Below, piece after piece: positions 51,188-63,249 of a stretch of 64,000 nucleotides of DNA (position 1 is the stretch's first letter; every line of letters starts with the position of its first letter). The DNA is from Arachis hypogaea (taxonomy: Eukaryota > Streptophyta > Magnoliopsida > Fabales > Fabaceae). A program made the translations under genes and the position numbers. The stretch covers positions 68,490,841-68,554,840 of the forward strand of contig NC_092048.1 in assembly GCF_003086295.3 (NCBI RefSeq), read 5' to 3'. The notes under the pieces are model-generated. The model saw only the letters and a program-made list of their open reading frames with translations. It searched no databases and was not told the DNA's origin.

Positions 51188-54100
51188 TGATGCACCACTA
51201 TTTCGTGGTACATTTTGTACTTAATTGAGTGGATTTTATCCACTAAACTTACACTTATTCATATAATTTGCACGATTTTACGATTCCTTCCTGATTCTGT
51301 TCTATGATTGAAAACTTGCTTCCTAAGCCTTTAAATTGTATATTTTAATTCCCCTTTATACCATTCGATGCCGTGATCTGTGTGTTCAGTGTTTTCAGGC
51401 TTTATAGGGCAGGAATGGCTTAGAGGATGGAAAGGAAGCTTGCAAAAATGGAAGGAACACAAGAAACTAAGGAGCTGACTAGCGAGGAATGACGCGCGCG
51501 CATACCTGACGTGTGCGTGTGATTTGGAGCTTTCCATGGTGACGCGTACACGTGACACGCGAAGAAGACCATCGACGCGTACGCATGACTCGACACATAC
51601 GCGTGACATGCGCCACATGCAGAAAACGCTGGGAGCGATTTTAGGCTGAGTTTGGACCCAGTTTTTGGCCAAGAAATACAGATTAAAGCCAGGGGACAAG
51701 CAGAGACTCAACACACATTGAAACACTTCTCATTCACATAATTGTAGGTTTTAGATGTAGTTTCTAGGGAGAGAGGCTCTCTCCTCTCTCTTAGGTTTTA
51801 GGATTTTAGGTTTAGCTTTTCTTAATTTCAGATTTCTACTTTGCTTTAGTTTAGTTTTCTCTTTTACTTTTAATTGTTCTAGCCCTTTAGTTTATTTATC
51901 TTCTTTTGTTGATTTATTTATTCCCCAATTTGGTTTATGAACTCCATGTTAGATTGAATTTCTTATTTAATACAATTAGGAGTATTTCATATTTATGATT
52001 TATTTCTTCAATTTATGTTATTGATGCTTTCAATTGGTTGTTTGGAATTTCTTATCTCTTCTTGCTTTTCTATGTTTTTATGTTGTGCCTTTCAAGTGTT
52101 TGACAAAATGCTTGGTTAGATTTTAGAGTAGACTTTTATATTCTTGGCTTTGGTTGAGTAATTGGAGACTCTTGAGTTATCAAACTCCGTTGTGGAATGA
52201 TAATTGTATGTTGCTGGTTGATTTGGATCCCTCTAAAGCTAGTCTTTTCTTAGGAGTTGACTAGGACTTGAGGAATCAAATTGATTGGTCTACTTGACTT
52301 TCCTTCATAGTTAGAGGTTAACTAAGTGGGAGCAACAAGCAATTCTCATCACAATTGATAAGGATAACTAGGATAGACGTCCAGTTCTCATACCTTGCGA
52401 AGAGCTTTTCTAGTCATTAATTTACTTTCTTACCTTTTTATTTTCTTGTTCCTTATTCAAAACCCCAAAAAGATACTTTTCCATAACTGATGAATGGATT
52501 TTTGCTAGTAAAAAAATTCACAAATAAAGTCTCATTGAAAGTATAGTTTCTAAACCAACAATAATCCTTTCATACAAAAATTTGGTTGTCACTTAAGCAA
52601 ACCCAATAAAAATAAACCGAAGTATTCAAACCTTGGGTCGTCTCTCAAGGAATTGCAGGGAGGTGTGCTTATGATTGGTTATGGAAAAGTATATTTTTGG
52701 GGTTTTTTAAATGTTGAACAAGGAATGTAAATGATAATAAAATAAACCAATAATTAAGAAAAGGTCTTGGCAAGATTTGGTAGTCAAGGATCTCTATCCT
52801 TATCATTAACCAAAACATGAGAATTGGCAAGGATCAATCCCATTAAATCATCCTCTAACTAGTAGTAAAGGAAAGTTAAATGAGCCATATCAATCCAAGT
52901 CCATAAGTCCTAGCTCTCCACCAATTCAATTAGTGAGAACTAGAGTTAATGGCTCCAATCATCAATTACTTGGACATTAGTAACTCAAGAGTTCCTAAGT
53001 TACCTTCCCAAGCCAAGAGTATAAAATCTACTCTAACATCCTTCCAAGCATTTTATCAAACACTTGGTAGGTACAAAATTAAAGCATAGAAAAGCAATAA
53101 GAGATAATAAATTCCAAACAACCAATTGGAAGTATCAATAACATAAATAGAAGAAAGCAATCATAAGTATGAAATACCTCAAATTGCATTAAATAGAAAA
53201 TCAAATCTAACATGAGAATTCATAAACTAAATAGGGAAAATAAAGTAATCAACAAGGGAAATAGATAAACTAGAATGCTAGAACAAATAAAAGTAGAAAA
53301 GAAACTAAATTAAAGGAACATTGAACCTAGAATTGAGAAGAAATAAACCTAAAACTAAGAGAAATCCTAAAACCTAGAGAGAGGAGAGAGCCTCTCTCTC
53401 TAGAAACTATATCTAAAACCTAAAATTATGTGAATGAATGTTGTCTCTTTGATTCCCCCATTCTGCAGCTTCTATTCTGTGTTTTTTGGGTTTGGAACTG
53501 GGCCAAAAGGAGCCCAGAAATCGCCTCCAGCGCTTTCTGCAAGATTCTACACGTGGCGCATGTCACGCGTACGCGTAGGTCACACGTACGCGTCGTTTGG
53601 TGAAATTCCTTGTCACGTGTACACGTCAGTCACGCGCATGCGTCGCTCGTCTTCTGCGGTAGGCACGCATACGCGTCATCCACACGTGCACGTCGCTGCC
53701 AGCTTCTCAAAACTTCATTTTCGCACGTTCCTTCCACTTTTGCTTGTTTCCTTTCCATCCTCTAAGCCATTCCTGCCCTATACAGCTTGAAAATACTCAA
53801 CACACAGAGCACGACATCCAATGGTAATAAAGGATAACTAAAATTGACAGTTTAAAGGCCTAGAAAACATGTTTTTATCTATATCACAGAATTAGGAAGG
53901 AATTGTAAAACCATGCAAATTATATGAATGAGTGAGCAAAGAATTGATAAAAACCACTCAAATAAGCACAAGATAAACCATAAAATAGTGGTTTCTCAAT
54001 AACCAATAAAAAATACACCTTCCTGCAATTCCTTAAGAGATGACCCGAGGTTTAAATACTTCGGTTTAATTTTATTGGGTTTGCTTTAGTGACAAATAAA

Positions 54101-54192
54101 TTTTTGTATGAAAGGATTCTTTGTTGGTTTAGAAACTATACTAGCAACGAGGATTTATTGTGAATTCTTTACTAGCAAAAATTCGTTCATCA
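51188..54192 (+). repeat. 3' LTR of H, interrupted
   Basis: TGATGCACCAC at 51188 to CGTTCATCA at 54192; without the solo LTR and one target copy it is ~1.49 kb. The start holds two consecutive hairpins (51194-51209 and 51228-51244). Array at 51489-51612 with ACGCGTACACGTG-type units. U5 hairpin CCGAGG-TTTAAATA-CTTCGG at 54045-54064. Confidence 0.87.
52488..53998 (-). repeat. Inverted solo LTR of family 3 inside the H LTR
   Basis: 1511 bp, minus sense TGAGAAACCAC to CCATTCATCA, flanked by ATAAC at 52483-52487 and 53999-54003. No internal region or PBS, so it formed by LTR-LTR recombination after insertion. It has its own array (53545-53695) with ACGCGTACGCG units. Confidence 0.92.
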
Positions 54193-54508
54193 CACTCAGT
54201 GCCCAGTTTTAATTTTTGAAGGAGGAGATTTCACCATGATTAAACCCCAACCTTCACCCTTTGACCATTCATACCTACCCCTTCCCTCTCCCCCTTACCC
54301 ATCATTCCATCCACATTCATCCCCCACTTTCCCATACACTTACCCACCTTTCCATCCATCAATCAAATCCCATTATTCTTTCAAGCCACCTCTCACTCCA
54401 CCCAATCATCACTCATATTTCCCATCAATCTCTCTTCCCCATAACCACATTCAAAATTCCTTTCTCTCCCATTCACCCTCCATAACCGAACCCTCTCCTT
54501 CCCCCCTC

Positions 54509-54516
54509 TATAAATA
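54509..54516 (+). promoter_or_regulatory. Probable internal TATA box of E
   Basis: CCTCTATAAATACCCA follows a ~270-bp C/T-rich tract, in the same place relative to the extra ORF as in A (5828). Confidence 0.55.
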
Positions 54517-54710
54517 CCCACTGTCATTTCATTTTCACCACACCTCCACTTTACTTCTCTCTTCTTATTGCTTCATCCTTTCATTATCTAGCATCTTTCC
54601 CTCTTCCTTTCCACACAATAGCCATGATTACCCATACTCTTTCAACCATATTTTTCTTCTTCTTTACACATTACTTTCTTCTATCTTTTCTTTACTGTTA
54701 TCTCTTTTAC

Positions 54711-54750
54711 TTTGCTTGGGAACGAGCAAAACTTTTAAGTTTGGTGTTGG
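54711..54750 (+). other. Hairpin and PPT-like motif in front of the extra ORF of E
   Basis: TTTGCTT-GGGAAC-GAGCAAA (one G:U pair), then ACTTTTAAGTTTGGTGTTGG. It repeats the arrangement seen before the LTRs and before the ORF of A. Confidence 0.68.
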
Positions 54751-55898
54751 ACGCTCCACTTTTACATTCATTTTTACTGGTAAATCCTCCTCAAGGAAGA
54801 GTAAAGAGAAAGCACCCACCTTCAGTCCTTATGATTTCATCCGGTTCTTTTCGAAGACCCACGAGGATCACTTCCATGAGATAATGAGCAAAAAGAAGGT
54901 AATCCTCGAGGTCCACTTCGATCTGAAGCCAGATGAGTACTTGGAGATCCAGCACCAAATTTTGAGAAGGGGTTGGGAAGTTTTGACCACCCCGTAACTG
55001 AGGTTGGAGTGTTGATGTTTCAAGAGTTCTATGCCAATGCTTGGGTGACCTACAAGCATGTCCGTGGCGTGAACCCATACCCAAAGTACTGGCACACCAT
55101 GGTCAGGGGGCATATTCTGGACTTCATCCCAGAGAGTGTGAGGGTGGCACTGCAGTTACCACCATCTAGAGAGGACCCTCATTCTTACACTCAGAGGGTC
55201 AACACTCCCCAAAGATTAGAGCACATTCTGATAGATATTTGCCTCCCCAAATCTCAGTGGAGGAGTGATTCTAGAGGTCAACCATACTAGCTGGGTAGGC
55301 ATGACCTCAAGCCAGTTGCTAAAGGATGGTTGGAGTTCATCCAACGCTTTATCATCCATACGAGTAACTGCTGTGAGGTTACAGTTGACTGAGCAGTAAT
55401 GATTCACGGTATCATACTCGGAAATGAGGTAGAAGTGCATTAGTTGACCCCTCAGGAACTGTACAAAATATATGACAAGGCCTCCACCTCTATGAGACTG
55501 GCTTTCTCTCACCTTATCTACTGCCTGTGTGGAGCAGCTGGAGCCCACATTGATGGAGATACCCCAATTGATGTTGATACACCGATCACTAGGAGGGGTA
55601 TAGAGCACGCTAGAGAGTTTGGGCATACACCACCACAGGAGCCAGTTCCACCACCTCAGCAGGACCTTTCGGAGATACCTTAGGGAGTCTACTTCCCTCC
55701 CCGTGAGTACTGAGACCAGTTGACTCTGTCCATTGGGGAGTTGACGTCATCTGTTAATCAGCTGAGGATTGAGCATCAGGACCACTCAGTCCTCCTCCAC
55801 CAGCTAGTGGAGGAGCAGCTAAGGCAAGGGCACGACATAGATGAGCTGAAGTGCCAGAGAGGATTCCCAAGAGGGATTAGCAGCTGCCATGACTGACG
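54751..55898 (+). pseudogene. Extra ORF of E (Transposase_32-like), degraded
   Basis: Blocks match A: FSKTHEDHFHEIMSKKKVI, RRGWEVL, MFQEFYANAW, EHILIDICLP, GWLEFIQRF, MIHGIILGNEVEVH. It keeps a RGHILDFIPESVRVALQLPP segment, of which A has lost part. One missing base near 54985, stops at 55288-55290, 55390-55392 (CGA to TGA), 55441-55443 and 55681-55683. The coiled-coil tail (SIGELTSSVNQLRIEHQDHS) runs to about 55898. The ATG corresponding to A is not visible. Confidence 0.8.
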
Positions 55899-56951
55899 TG
55901 GTTGAGTTTCTTTATCTTTCTGCCTTTCTTTATTTTCTGTTTTTCCAGTACTTTTATCTTGTTTCCTGTCATCTACTTGTTTGAGTCTTGCACGATCCTT
56001 AGAGTCTTTTATTGCTTTCTATTTTAGTTATTCAGTTGTATTATGTTTATTTTAAAAAATGTCTCATGTATTGCTCACTAAGCTTAAAGAAAATTTTACA
56101 AGAAAAAGAAATAGTAAAATGCTTGAGGTTTGAGTTCTCTATTATGAGATTATTCTGATTACTTTGATGTGGTGGCATTAACTTTAATTTCTAAAGGAAT
56201 GAATAAACAGTGCATATTTGATTTTGGAATCAAGAATGTTGGTTCTTGAAGCATAAAGAACTTAGAAAATATTATGAATTCTCTAACCAAGTAAGACATT
56301 GATCCTTAAAGCAAAACAAAGAGCAAAAAGAAAAAAAAATTAAAGCAAAAAAGGTACAAGGCTTTGTGCATCAATGGTTAGGAGGGTCAAAATTGATCTA
56401 AAGCTCAAAAGAGTGGTTTTTCCTAACCATATGCCAGTGGTGGAATGCGTCAAGTAATGCTTGAGACAAAACACCAAAGGTCGTGACCAAATATAAGTAC
56501 AGAGTATGTCAAAGGCTCTGAGCACCACTGATTGAGAGAAATTGAAAGTTGAAAAAACAAGTAGAGCTCAAAGGGCTCCTCAGTTAAGTGCTTGTGGTAT
56601 TTTTGTATCAAGTTAAGCTTGAGAACAAAACACTTAGAGTCACGACTAGGCTCAGGGTAAAAGTACCAAAAGAAAAGATAATAAAAGCTGTGTTCAAGGA
56701 TCAATCAGAACTTCAAGAGAAAGAGAGTCCATAATATTATCCGGGTTCTAGTTCTAAGAGACATCAATATTTCTGAGCTTCAAAGGATGATGAGATGCAA
56801 AACCTATTCAGAGTTAGAGTGTCATCAGCCCTACTCAGTACTTAGACATGAGCTTAAAGGACAACACAAGACTTGAGCGTTTTCTCTTCTTTTCTATGTC
56901 TTATATTGTTTTAGTGGCTTGATGACAAGCAACAGTTTAAGTTCGGTATTG
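55899..56951 (+). other. 3' non-coding region, hairpin and PPT of E
   Basis: Two-unit domain at 56424-56488 and 56581-56649; the two units are alignable with each other over ~65 nt. Near the LTR, GCTT-GATGAC-AAGC (56917-56930) and TTTAAGTTCGGTATTG (56937-56951) form the hairpin plus PPT, both more worn than in B. Confidence 0.68.
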
Positions 56952-58194
56952 TGATGCGTGAGCAACTTGTACCCTTTCTCCACTTGTTTTCTAGTCATTT
57001 TCAGTTAGTAATTATTAAGTTTTATTATATTTTAGTGAAAAAATCCTCTTTGGATGCTACCTGGAGTTGTTTTAGTATTTTTATATTTCAGGTGAAATTC
57101 GAAGCAATTTGGCAGAGTTTGAAACAAAAAGGAAAGGAGCTGGACCTTCTCCCTTTAGGAGCTAAATGCCAAGTTGGTGTTTGGCGCCAATAACCCCATG
57201 AAATAGAAAGCTCTCTGCCCCTTATGGGCACTAAACACCCAACTGGCGTTTAGTGCTAGGCAGCCCAACCCGAATCCACCCTCTTAGAGCATCTTTAGTG
57301 GATTTAGCTTTTAGTTGTTATCTTATATTTTATTTTTGTAATTTTTATTTACAAACAATATCTTTTAGTTTTAGTATTTAATATTTTTTTTTTATTTTAT
57401 TTTCAAATCAAATTAGATTAGTATTAAAAGGAAAAGATTCACCCTTAAGAGAGGGCAGACTTCTGCACTTTTTAGAAACCTAGTTTTTCCTCTGTAAGTC
57501 ATGAGCCACTAAACCTTCTTGGTTAACGTTAGGAGCTCTGTTTATCTTCTATGGATTAAGACTATTACTTTTTTTATTTTAATTAATGTATTGATTCAGT
57601 TTCAAGGATTACTTTTGTACTTTATTCTATGAATCTGGGTGGAAGAGGTTTCTCACCTGAACAATAGATTGAAAGTAAATTCCTCCTAAATTGCTAATTA
57701 CATGAACTAATTGGGATATGTGACATATAATCCTATTAGCTTTGGGTAATTAGGGTTTTTGTGACCATAAACTAGTTTTGAACTTAACCCTCTAATCGGA
57801 ATTAAGTAACCACGACGGTGGCGGTTAATGAAGCTTAGAGGAGACTAAATCACTAAGACATTAGGTTTTAGTCAATTACAATTTGACATGGAATGAATCT
57901 TGCAGTGTTAAAATAGTTGGTAAGAAACCTTAATCCGGAAAAGTAAAACATCTCCGATACCTTAACTGTTTTCACACTAAACTCATTATTTGCTTTCTTT
58001 ACTCTTGTTTTACTGTTTAATCCATTTTAAAACCCACCAAACTAACTCTTCTATTTGCCTAAGTAACCCAATCAGTTGACCATTGTGGCTTAGTTCTTCA
58101 GTCCTCATGGGATCGACCCACACTTACCTAAGGTATTACTTGGACGACCCGGTGCACTTGCCGGTTAAGTTGTGGACATTCTAAAATCTGCACC
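56952..58194 (+). repeat. 3' LTR of E
   Basis: TGATGCGTGAGCAACTTGTA to AATCTGCACCA. Palindrome units at 57160-57260 (GGTGTTTGGCGCC, GGCGTTTAGTGC). U5 region with GGGATCGACCC, hairpin CTTA-CC-TAAG (58123-58132) and ATTACTTGGACGACCC shared with A, B and F. Confidence 0.82.
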
Positions 58195-58648
58195 ACTACC
58201 CTTGAATCTTATTTGAAAATAAATCAGATCTGTTCTGCACCTCATTTTTTAAATATTTGACTTAGGAATTAATGATTAATTAGGTAAAAGAGAAATTGAA
58301 TTGTCAAGAAATTGGAATTTGATTATTTATGAGTTTTCGTGATTGATCTCTGCATGCCTCTAACAAATGAACACAAGGATTGTTTTCCTAAAGAGTGAAT
58401 ATCTCTGAAACCTTAACACTCTCATAATTATTGTTTTCAGTCACTGTTTGCTAGCTATTTACTTTGCATTGCTATTTTATCTGCCTCTGCTCACGTTTAA
58501 TTCCTTCATTCCTCTAATTTTAATTTGTTTAATTAGAATAATCAATAAATCATTGTTGCTTAGTCCTTTAATCCTCGTGGAAATGATAACCCACTTAGCG
58601 TGGTATTACTCGATACGATTTGATACACTTGCCTAGTTTTGGTTGCAT
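58195..58648 (+). repeat. LTR remnant, probably 5' LTR of element J
   Basis: Ends with a U5-like sequence (ATCCTCGTGGAAATGATAAC, GGTATTACTCGATACGA, ACACTTGCCTAG). It seems to continue at 61166-61191 (TTTCGCATCA) directly before a PBS, with block K inserted between. The 5' part is cut by E. Confidence 0.55.
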
Positions 58649-61165
58649 TGTAATGATCCAACTTCCAGCACGTCATGATCGTACCAAAAGTAAGGTGTTA
58701 CTGACTTGCTTTCTTTTATTATGTATTTAATATTGAGCCTTTAAATATTCATCTCCAGTTATCAAATATCAAATCATCAATTAAACGTCTAAGGTGCAAT
58801 TCATATAATTCTTTTTAATTGAATTCTTTTATTTTATAAAAATTTGGACAGAACCTGCCCTAAAAATAAGACTTAACCACCCTTACGGGTTCCTTAATCT
58901 CAACTCTTCAACCTTTTGTCAACAAGTATCCAATAGAAAATCCTCAATCAATCAGATATTCACAAATCGCAATAATTAACAATTTAATCATAATTCGCAA
59001 TTCCGACATAATCAACCAAACTAGCTTCAAAAATTCATAACTAATTTTTCAAATAATATGAACCTCTCAAAATTAAACTGTAACAACTACACTCATTCTA
59101 GTTTACTTAACATTTAACCTCATACAGTTTCGTTTAATATTGTGTTAGTGATTCGTTTTCAAAGTTACCATTTTATTCAGAAATCATGTTTTCAAGAAAA
59201 CGGTTTAACCTTTTAAGTTTCAAACTCTTCAAATTTGAACTTAAGCAACTAGACTCACTCTATTTTATCCAAAAATTAGCTCCACATAATTTCAGTTATT
59301 TTGGAGTTATTTATTTTTTAGCAAAGTTACTATTTTATAAAAATCAAGTTTCAAGAAAATAGTTTAGTAATCAAACTTCAATCCTTTAACAGTTCTCAAA
59401 ATCAACATTAACAACCATCACAGCGCCATCAAGCAAACTAGTCAATAGCAACCAATTCAGCATAATAAAATAAAATCAGGATTTTCAGCAATTCCAAAAC
59501 AATTAGAAAACTAGTAATAATCATAGCTTTAAACCAAAATCAATGTCACCAGTTAATCACTCACAACAACGAAACCAATCACAATCACAGTTATAATCCA
59601 AACTTAATTCATCAATTATCAATATGACAGTTTTTCAATAATTAAATCATCATATTTCAATTTAATTAATAACCAATTTAATCACCATTCACAACTGCAT
59701 CTAATTCTAATTATAATTTAAAATAATCATAACATCTAACTATTCTCAAACACATTTCAAGTCATTCACATTAATTAATTAATTCTTAACCATTATTAAC
59801 TATTTACAATTATCCAGTGGTGGCAGAGTAACTAACCTGCTATGACAACAAGAGAGTGGTGGCTCCAATGGTGGTTTCCAAGGGCTAGAATGGCGGCGAG
59901 AAACTCCAGCGGTGATACAGCAGCAACAACGATGACGTCTCTCCTCACCCTTGTTCAACCGCGACGATCTCAATTGGCACCAGCTGTAGACTCCACCCAC
60001 GGTGATGGCAACGGCTCAGACAGTAGTGATAGCAGCGACGGGTCCCTCTCATCTTTTCTGTCGCGAGCTTCCTTCTCTTCTTAATGCTAGCAACCATGAC
60101 AGAATCAGCTTCTCCGTCCTCCTTAGTTCGCAATTCGAATAGTGGTGGTGGTCTCCACAGTTGTGGCAGTGAGGCGCGACGGCGACGACACGAGACAACA
60201 CCCCTTTCTCTTCTTCTCTTGCGTTAGCTTCGATGGCATCAATAGCAACAGAGCATGGCAGCGCGAGCTCTCCCTCTTCTCTCGTCCTGTGGTAACGACG
60301 GTGGCGACGGTGCCAGTGATGCCCACCGGTGTCGTCTCCCTCTCTTATCTTCTCTTCTCCTCCATTTCTGTGTGTGTGTTGTCTGAGTGAGTGAGCATAG
60401 CATGAAGGGTTAAGGGAGTTAGGGTTTGCAATTTAGGAATTAGAGTTTTTTTTATTTGGGAATTAAGGTTAGAAATTAGGAAATTTATAAAGGAATAAGG
60501 ATAGAATAGATATTTTGATAAAATTAGAGAGTAGAATAATAATTTTAAAACCAAGTATACTCCATTATCAACATATCATAGAGTTCAAATAATTATTCTA
60601 ATTTAAATTATAAAATGAATAGGTTAATTATACTTTATAAAGTGCAGTTTAAACCCGAATATCAATTATCTAAATTAAATCATTTAACTCTTCATTGTTT
60701 TTCCATTACTAAAACTTTAATTTCAAATTATATAAAATAACCAATTACAATAACATTATACAAGAATATTAATTAACTTAAACTTAGTATTTATAAAATC
60801 AAGTTAATTATTGTTAATAGATTATTTTCTAAAAATAAGAAACTCAAATTAAATCATAAATTATTCATATAAGAAGTTACCTAAATTAAATTATACAATT
60901 CTTTTTTATTTTTTAATTACCAAAATTATAATTTCAAGTATACCAAATATTTAATTATAATAAAATTATATAAAAAGCCTAATTAATTTAAACTCCAGCT
61001 ATTATGAAAATCACATATAAATCCTAAGTATTTTAAAATTCAAAGTATCATAAAGCTTTATTTAATTACTTTTAGTAAAATAATATTCTTAGAATAAAAT
61101 CCTCAACAAATATAATAAATCATAAATAACTCATTAGTCAATTTTTCCAAATACTTGGGTTGTCA
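58649..61165 (-). repeat. Block K, LTR-like sequence of another lineage, inverted
   Basis: Minus sense starts TGACAACCCAAGTATTTGG and ends GGATCATTACA, ends typical of Tekay/Del-type chromovirus LTRs as far as I recall. A GC-rich part (59840-60360) is flanked by AT-rich DNA. It reads as ORFs in several frames on both strands without recognisable domains. No clear 5-bp duplication (TGCAT/TAGTG). Confidence 0.4.
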
Positions 61166-61197
61166 TAGTGGTTTTGTAAAATTTCGCATCAAGTTTT

Positions 61198-61215
61198 TGG
61201 CGCCGTTGTCGGGGA
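61198..61215 (+). other. Primer binding site of element J (tRNA-Asp)
   Basis: TGGCGCCGTTGTCGGGGA, one change from the tRNA-Asp complement, 6 nt after an LTR end TTTCGCATCA (61191). Confidence 0.85.
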
Positions 61216-61332
61216 TTAATTGAGATTGACAACTACCATATTAAGTGATTCTCTAAATTATACGTTTTTATTTTCTTTTGCTCCTCACAGGAATTCCCTC
61301 CACTGTGATGTTGGGTATTCCTTATTTTCTCT

Positions 61333-61526
61333 TTGTTGTTTTTCTTGTGTGTTTTCGTATGCAGGGAAACAAAAATAAAGAATCTCTTCAATTTGATCCG
61401 AAAAATAGAGAGAAACCTCAAGCAACTGAGAAAGGAATCAAGAAATCATAGGGAACTAGAAGAAATTGAGGAGCTTGAGCCAGAAAGCATGGCAAACAAC
61501 AATATCAATGCTAGGAGGACTCTTGG
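61333..61526 (+). pseudogene. gag: N-terminus of gag of element J, interrupted
   Basis: The frame with IRKIERNLKQLRKESRNHRE and NNNINARRTLG matches the N-terminal region of Athila gag proteins (compare EKTLRRLRRAERGKN in G and NNNNANNARKVLG in A). It is broken at 61527 by TGTAACAACCC. The true start is uncertain. Confidence 0.65.
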
Positions 61527-61824
61527 TGTAACAACCCAGTTTTTGAGTACGTGAGATCCTTTTTGAAGACACGGATTTCTCCGAAAGATCAGTGAAGGGA
61601 ACACCTCTGCTGTATCATCAAGCATTTCAATCCTCGTGTCATTATGTCATATTTAAGCCAGAACATTTTGGAGGCAAGTTTGATAACACGATCATGAAGA
61701 ACCTAGTTTTTAAATCGTATCGGTTAGGAGCTTTTGATTCTGGTTTTCGTAAATAGTCTCAGTTTGACGAACCGGACTCGATTTAAGAGAGAAGAGAAAT
61801 AGTAATAATATTAATATTAGATAT
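61527..61824 (+). repeat. LTR start of another retrotransposon (TGTAACAACCC type)
   Basis: TGTAACAACCCAGTTTTTGAG at the point where the J gag breaks; the five bases before it are CTTGG. It is cut after ~300 bp by the next fragment. The far end is not found in the window. Confidence 0.5.
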
Positions 61825-62055
61825 TGATGCCAGGGCATCTTGGCTAGTTTCACAAGCCATTTTTAGTATGTTTTAGGTTAGTTTTATGCATTTTCTTATG
61901 CAATAAGCAAGTATTTGGTTGAATATGCATCCATACCTTGATTCAAGCTAACATTGTGAATTCTAAACAGTTTCATGAGAATAATGCAAGGATTGATGAT
62001 AGAATGAATGATGCATCATCTCATGATTAAGAGCAAGACTTTGATGCACTTTGTT
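61825..62055 (+). repeat. Fragment starting TGATGCCAGGGCATCTTGGC
   Basis: The start looks like an LTR terminus of yet another family; ~230 bp without coding content, then a change to GC-rich sequence. Confidence 0.4.
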
Positions 62056-63230
62056 TGGTTGACAGAATCGGCTTCCGTTCTCTCACGCGCTTCACTGGCT
62101 TCCGTCAATCTTTCTGTCAGCGTCACTCTCCCTTTCTCTTTCGAGCTCAACGGTAGCAAAACTAGCAACGGTAGCGGCAACGCATGGCAGCGACGAGGAT
62201 GAATGGCGTGAACGTCTCCGTCGATCTCTCTCTTTGCGGTTCTGCTTCTCTCTCATTCTCCCCCGTGGTGATTCGACGGCAGCTCTGGTGGCAGTGACGC
62301 CCACTGCGCCGTCGCTCTCTTCCCCCTCCTTCTTCTTTCGCGGCTCCCTCATTTTCTGATTCGGTTCCCCCCTCGAGCCCCCTCCCCCCCCCCTTTTTCT
62401 TTCTTTCCATTCTGATATGCGTTTATGTTTTATAAAATTAGGTTAGAATTTAGGAATTTTAAGTTTAGGATAGAATATATATAAATAATATAATAATTTA
62501 AAATAAAATAATAATTTAAAATTTAAATTTAATATTGTAAAGATTATTTTTAAAATATATAAAATTTTATTATCAATATATCAATGAATTTAAATAATTA
62601 TTTCTAATTATAAAATAAACGTATCAATCACATTTTATAAAATATAATTTTAAACCCGAAAATATCAATTATTCAGATTATTGATATTATTTTTTATTAT
62701 TTTTTATTACCAAAATTTTAAGTTCAATTTATATAAAACAACTAATTATAATAAAAGTTGTACATAAACATTAATTAATTTAAACTTAAATAATTTATAA
62801 AAATCAATTTAATCATTCTAAATAAATTAATCTCTTAGACCCCAATTTAATAAAATAAACTATAATTTATTCATAATAAAAATTATTTAGATTAAATTAT
62901 ATAATGCTTCCATAACTAAATTTTAATTTCAAATCATATGAAATAACCAATTATAAAAAATTACACAAGAATCTTAATTACTTAAGTTATATTTGTGTAT
63001 CTTAGTTTTTTTTCTTTTATATTTAATTATTGATTTTATATTTATAGTTTAATTAAATTTTTTTAACCTTCACAAATTAATTTTTAGTTAACATTAAAAT
63101 TTAGTTATTAATAAAAATTATATATTAATTTTTTAAAAGAATATAAAATTAATATTTACAAATTTTAAAATTAATAAATATAAACAATATGTAAAATATT
63201 TTAATTTTTGAAACAAAATGAAATTATTCT
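62056..63230 (-). repeat. Second copy of part of block K
   Basis: A GC-rich part with CTCTCT and GGCAACG/CAGCGACG text (62056-62400) followed by AT-rich DNA (62400-62960) matches 59900-60900 of K in order and orientation, with considerable divergence (e.g. AAACCCGAA-AATCAATTAT, ACCAATTACAATAA, ATTAATTAACTTAAACTTA). No gene. Confidence 0.45.
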
Positions 63231-63249
63231 AAAAAGAATTATATAAACA

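Larger units (their letters stand above)
48697..54192 (+). mobile_element. Element H, family-3 retrotransposon, 3' part only
   Basis: Begins in the post-pol array and runs through a deleted extra ORF, 3' non-coding region, hairpin, PPT and 3' LTR (51188-54192). The left end is fixed by the insertion of F. The LTR is interrupted by an inverted solo LTR of the same family. H is related to D but differs in its palindrome type (ACGCGTACGCGT rather than GCGACCGC). H seems inserted in the internal region of E. Confidence 0.82.
54193..58194 (+). mobile_element. Element E, family-1 relative, 3' half
   Basis: Promoter-like region, degraded extra ORF, 3' non-coding region with the two-unit domain, hairpin, PPT and 3' LTR (56952-58194). 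The 5' part was lost with the left side of H, which sits at 54192. Closest to A and B in order, but the LTR is shorter (1243 bp) and strongly diverged. Confidence 0.82.

Noticed and set aside
54236..54750. Coding start of the E extra ORF at 54236
   Set aside because: The first ~170 codons are a Ser/Pro/His/Tyr-rich reading of the C/T-rich promoter tract, with no counterpart in A, where the ORF starts after the hairpin.
59800..60400. GC-rich ORFs on both strands as possible host exons
   Set aside because: The block is LTR-like and is found again, diverged, at 62056-62410; no protein motif and no splice pattern that I can defend.
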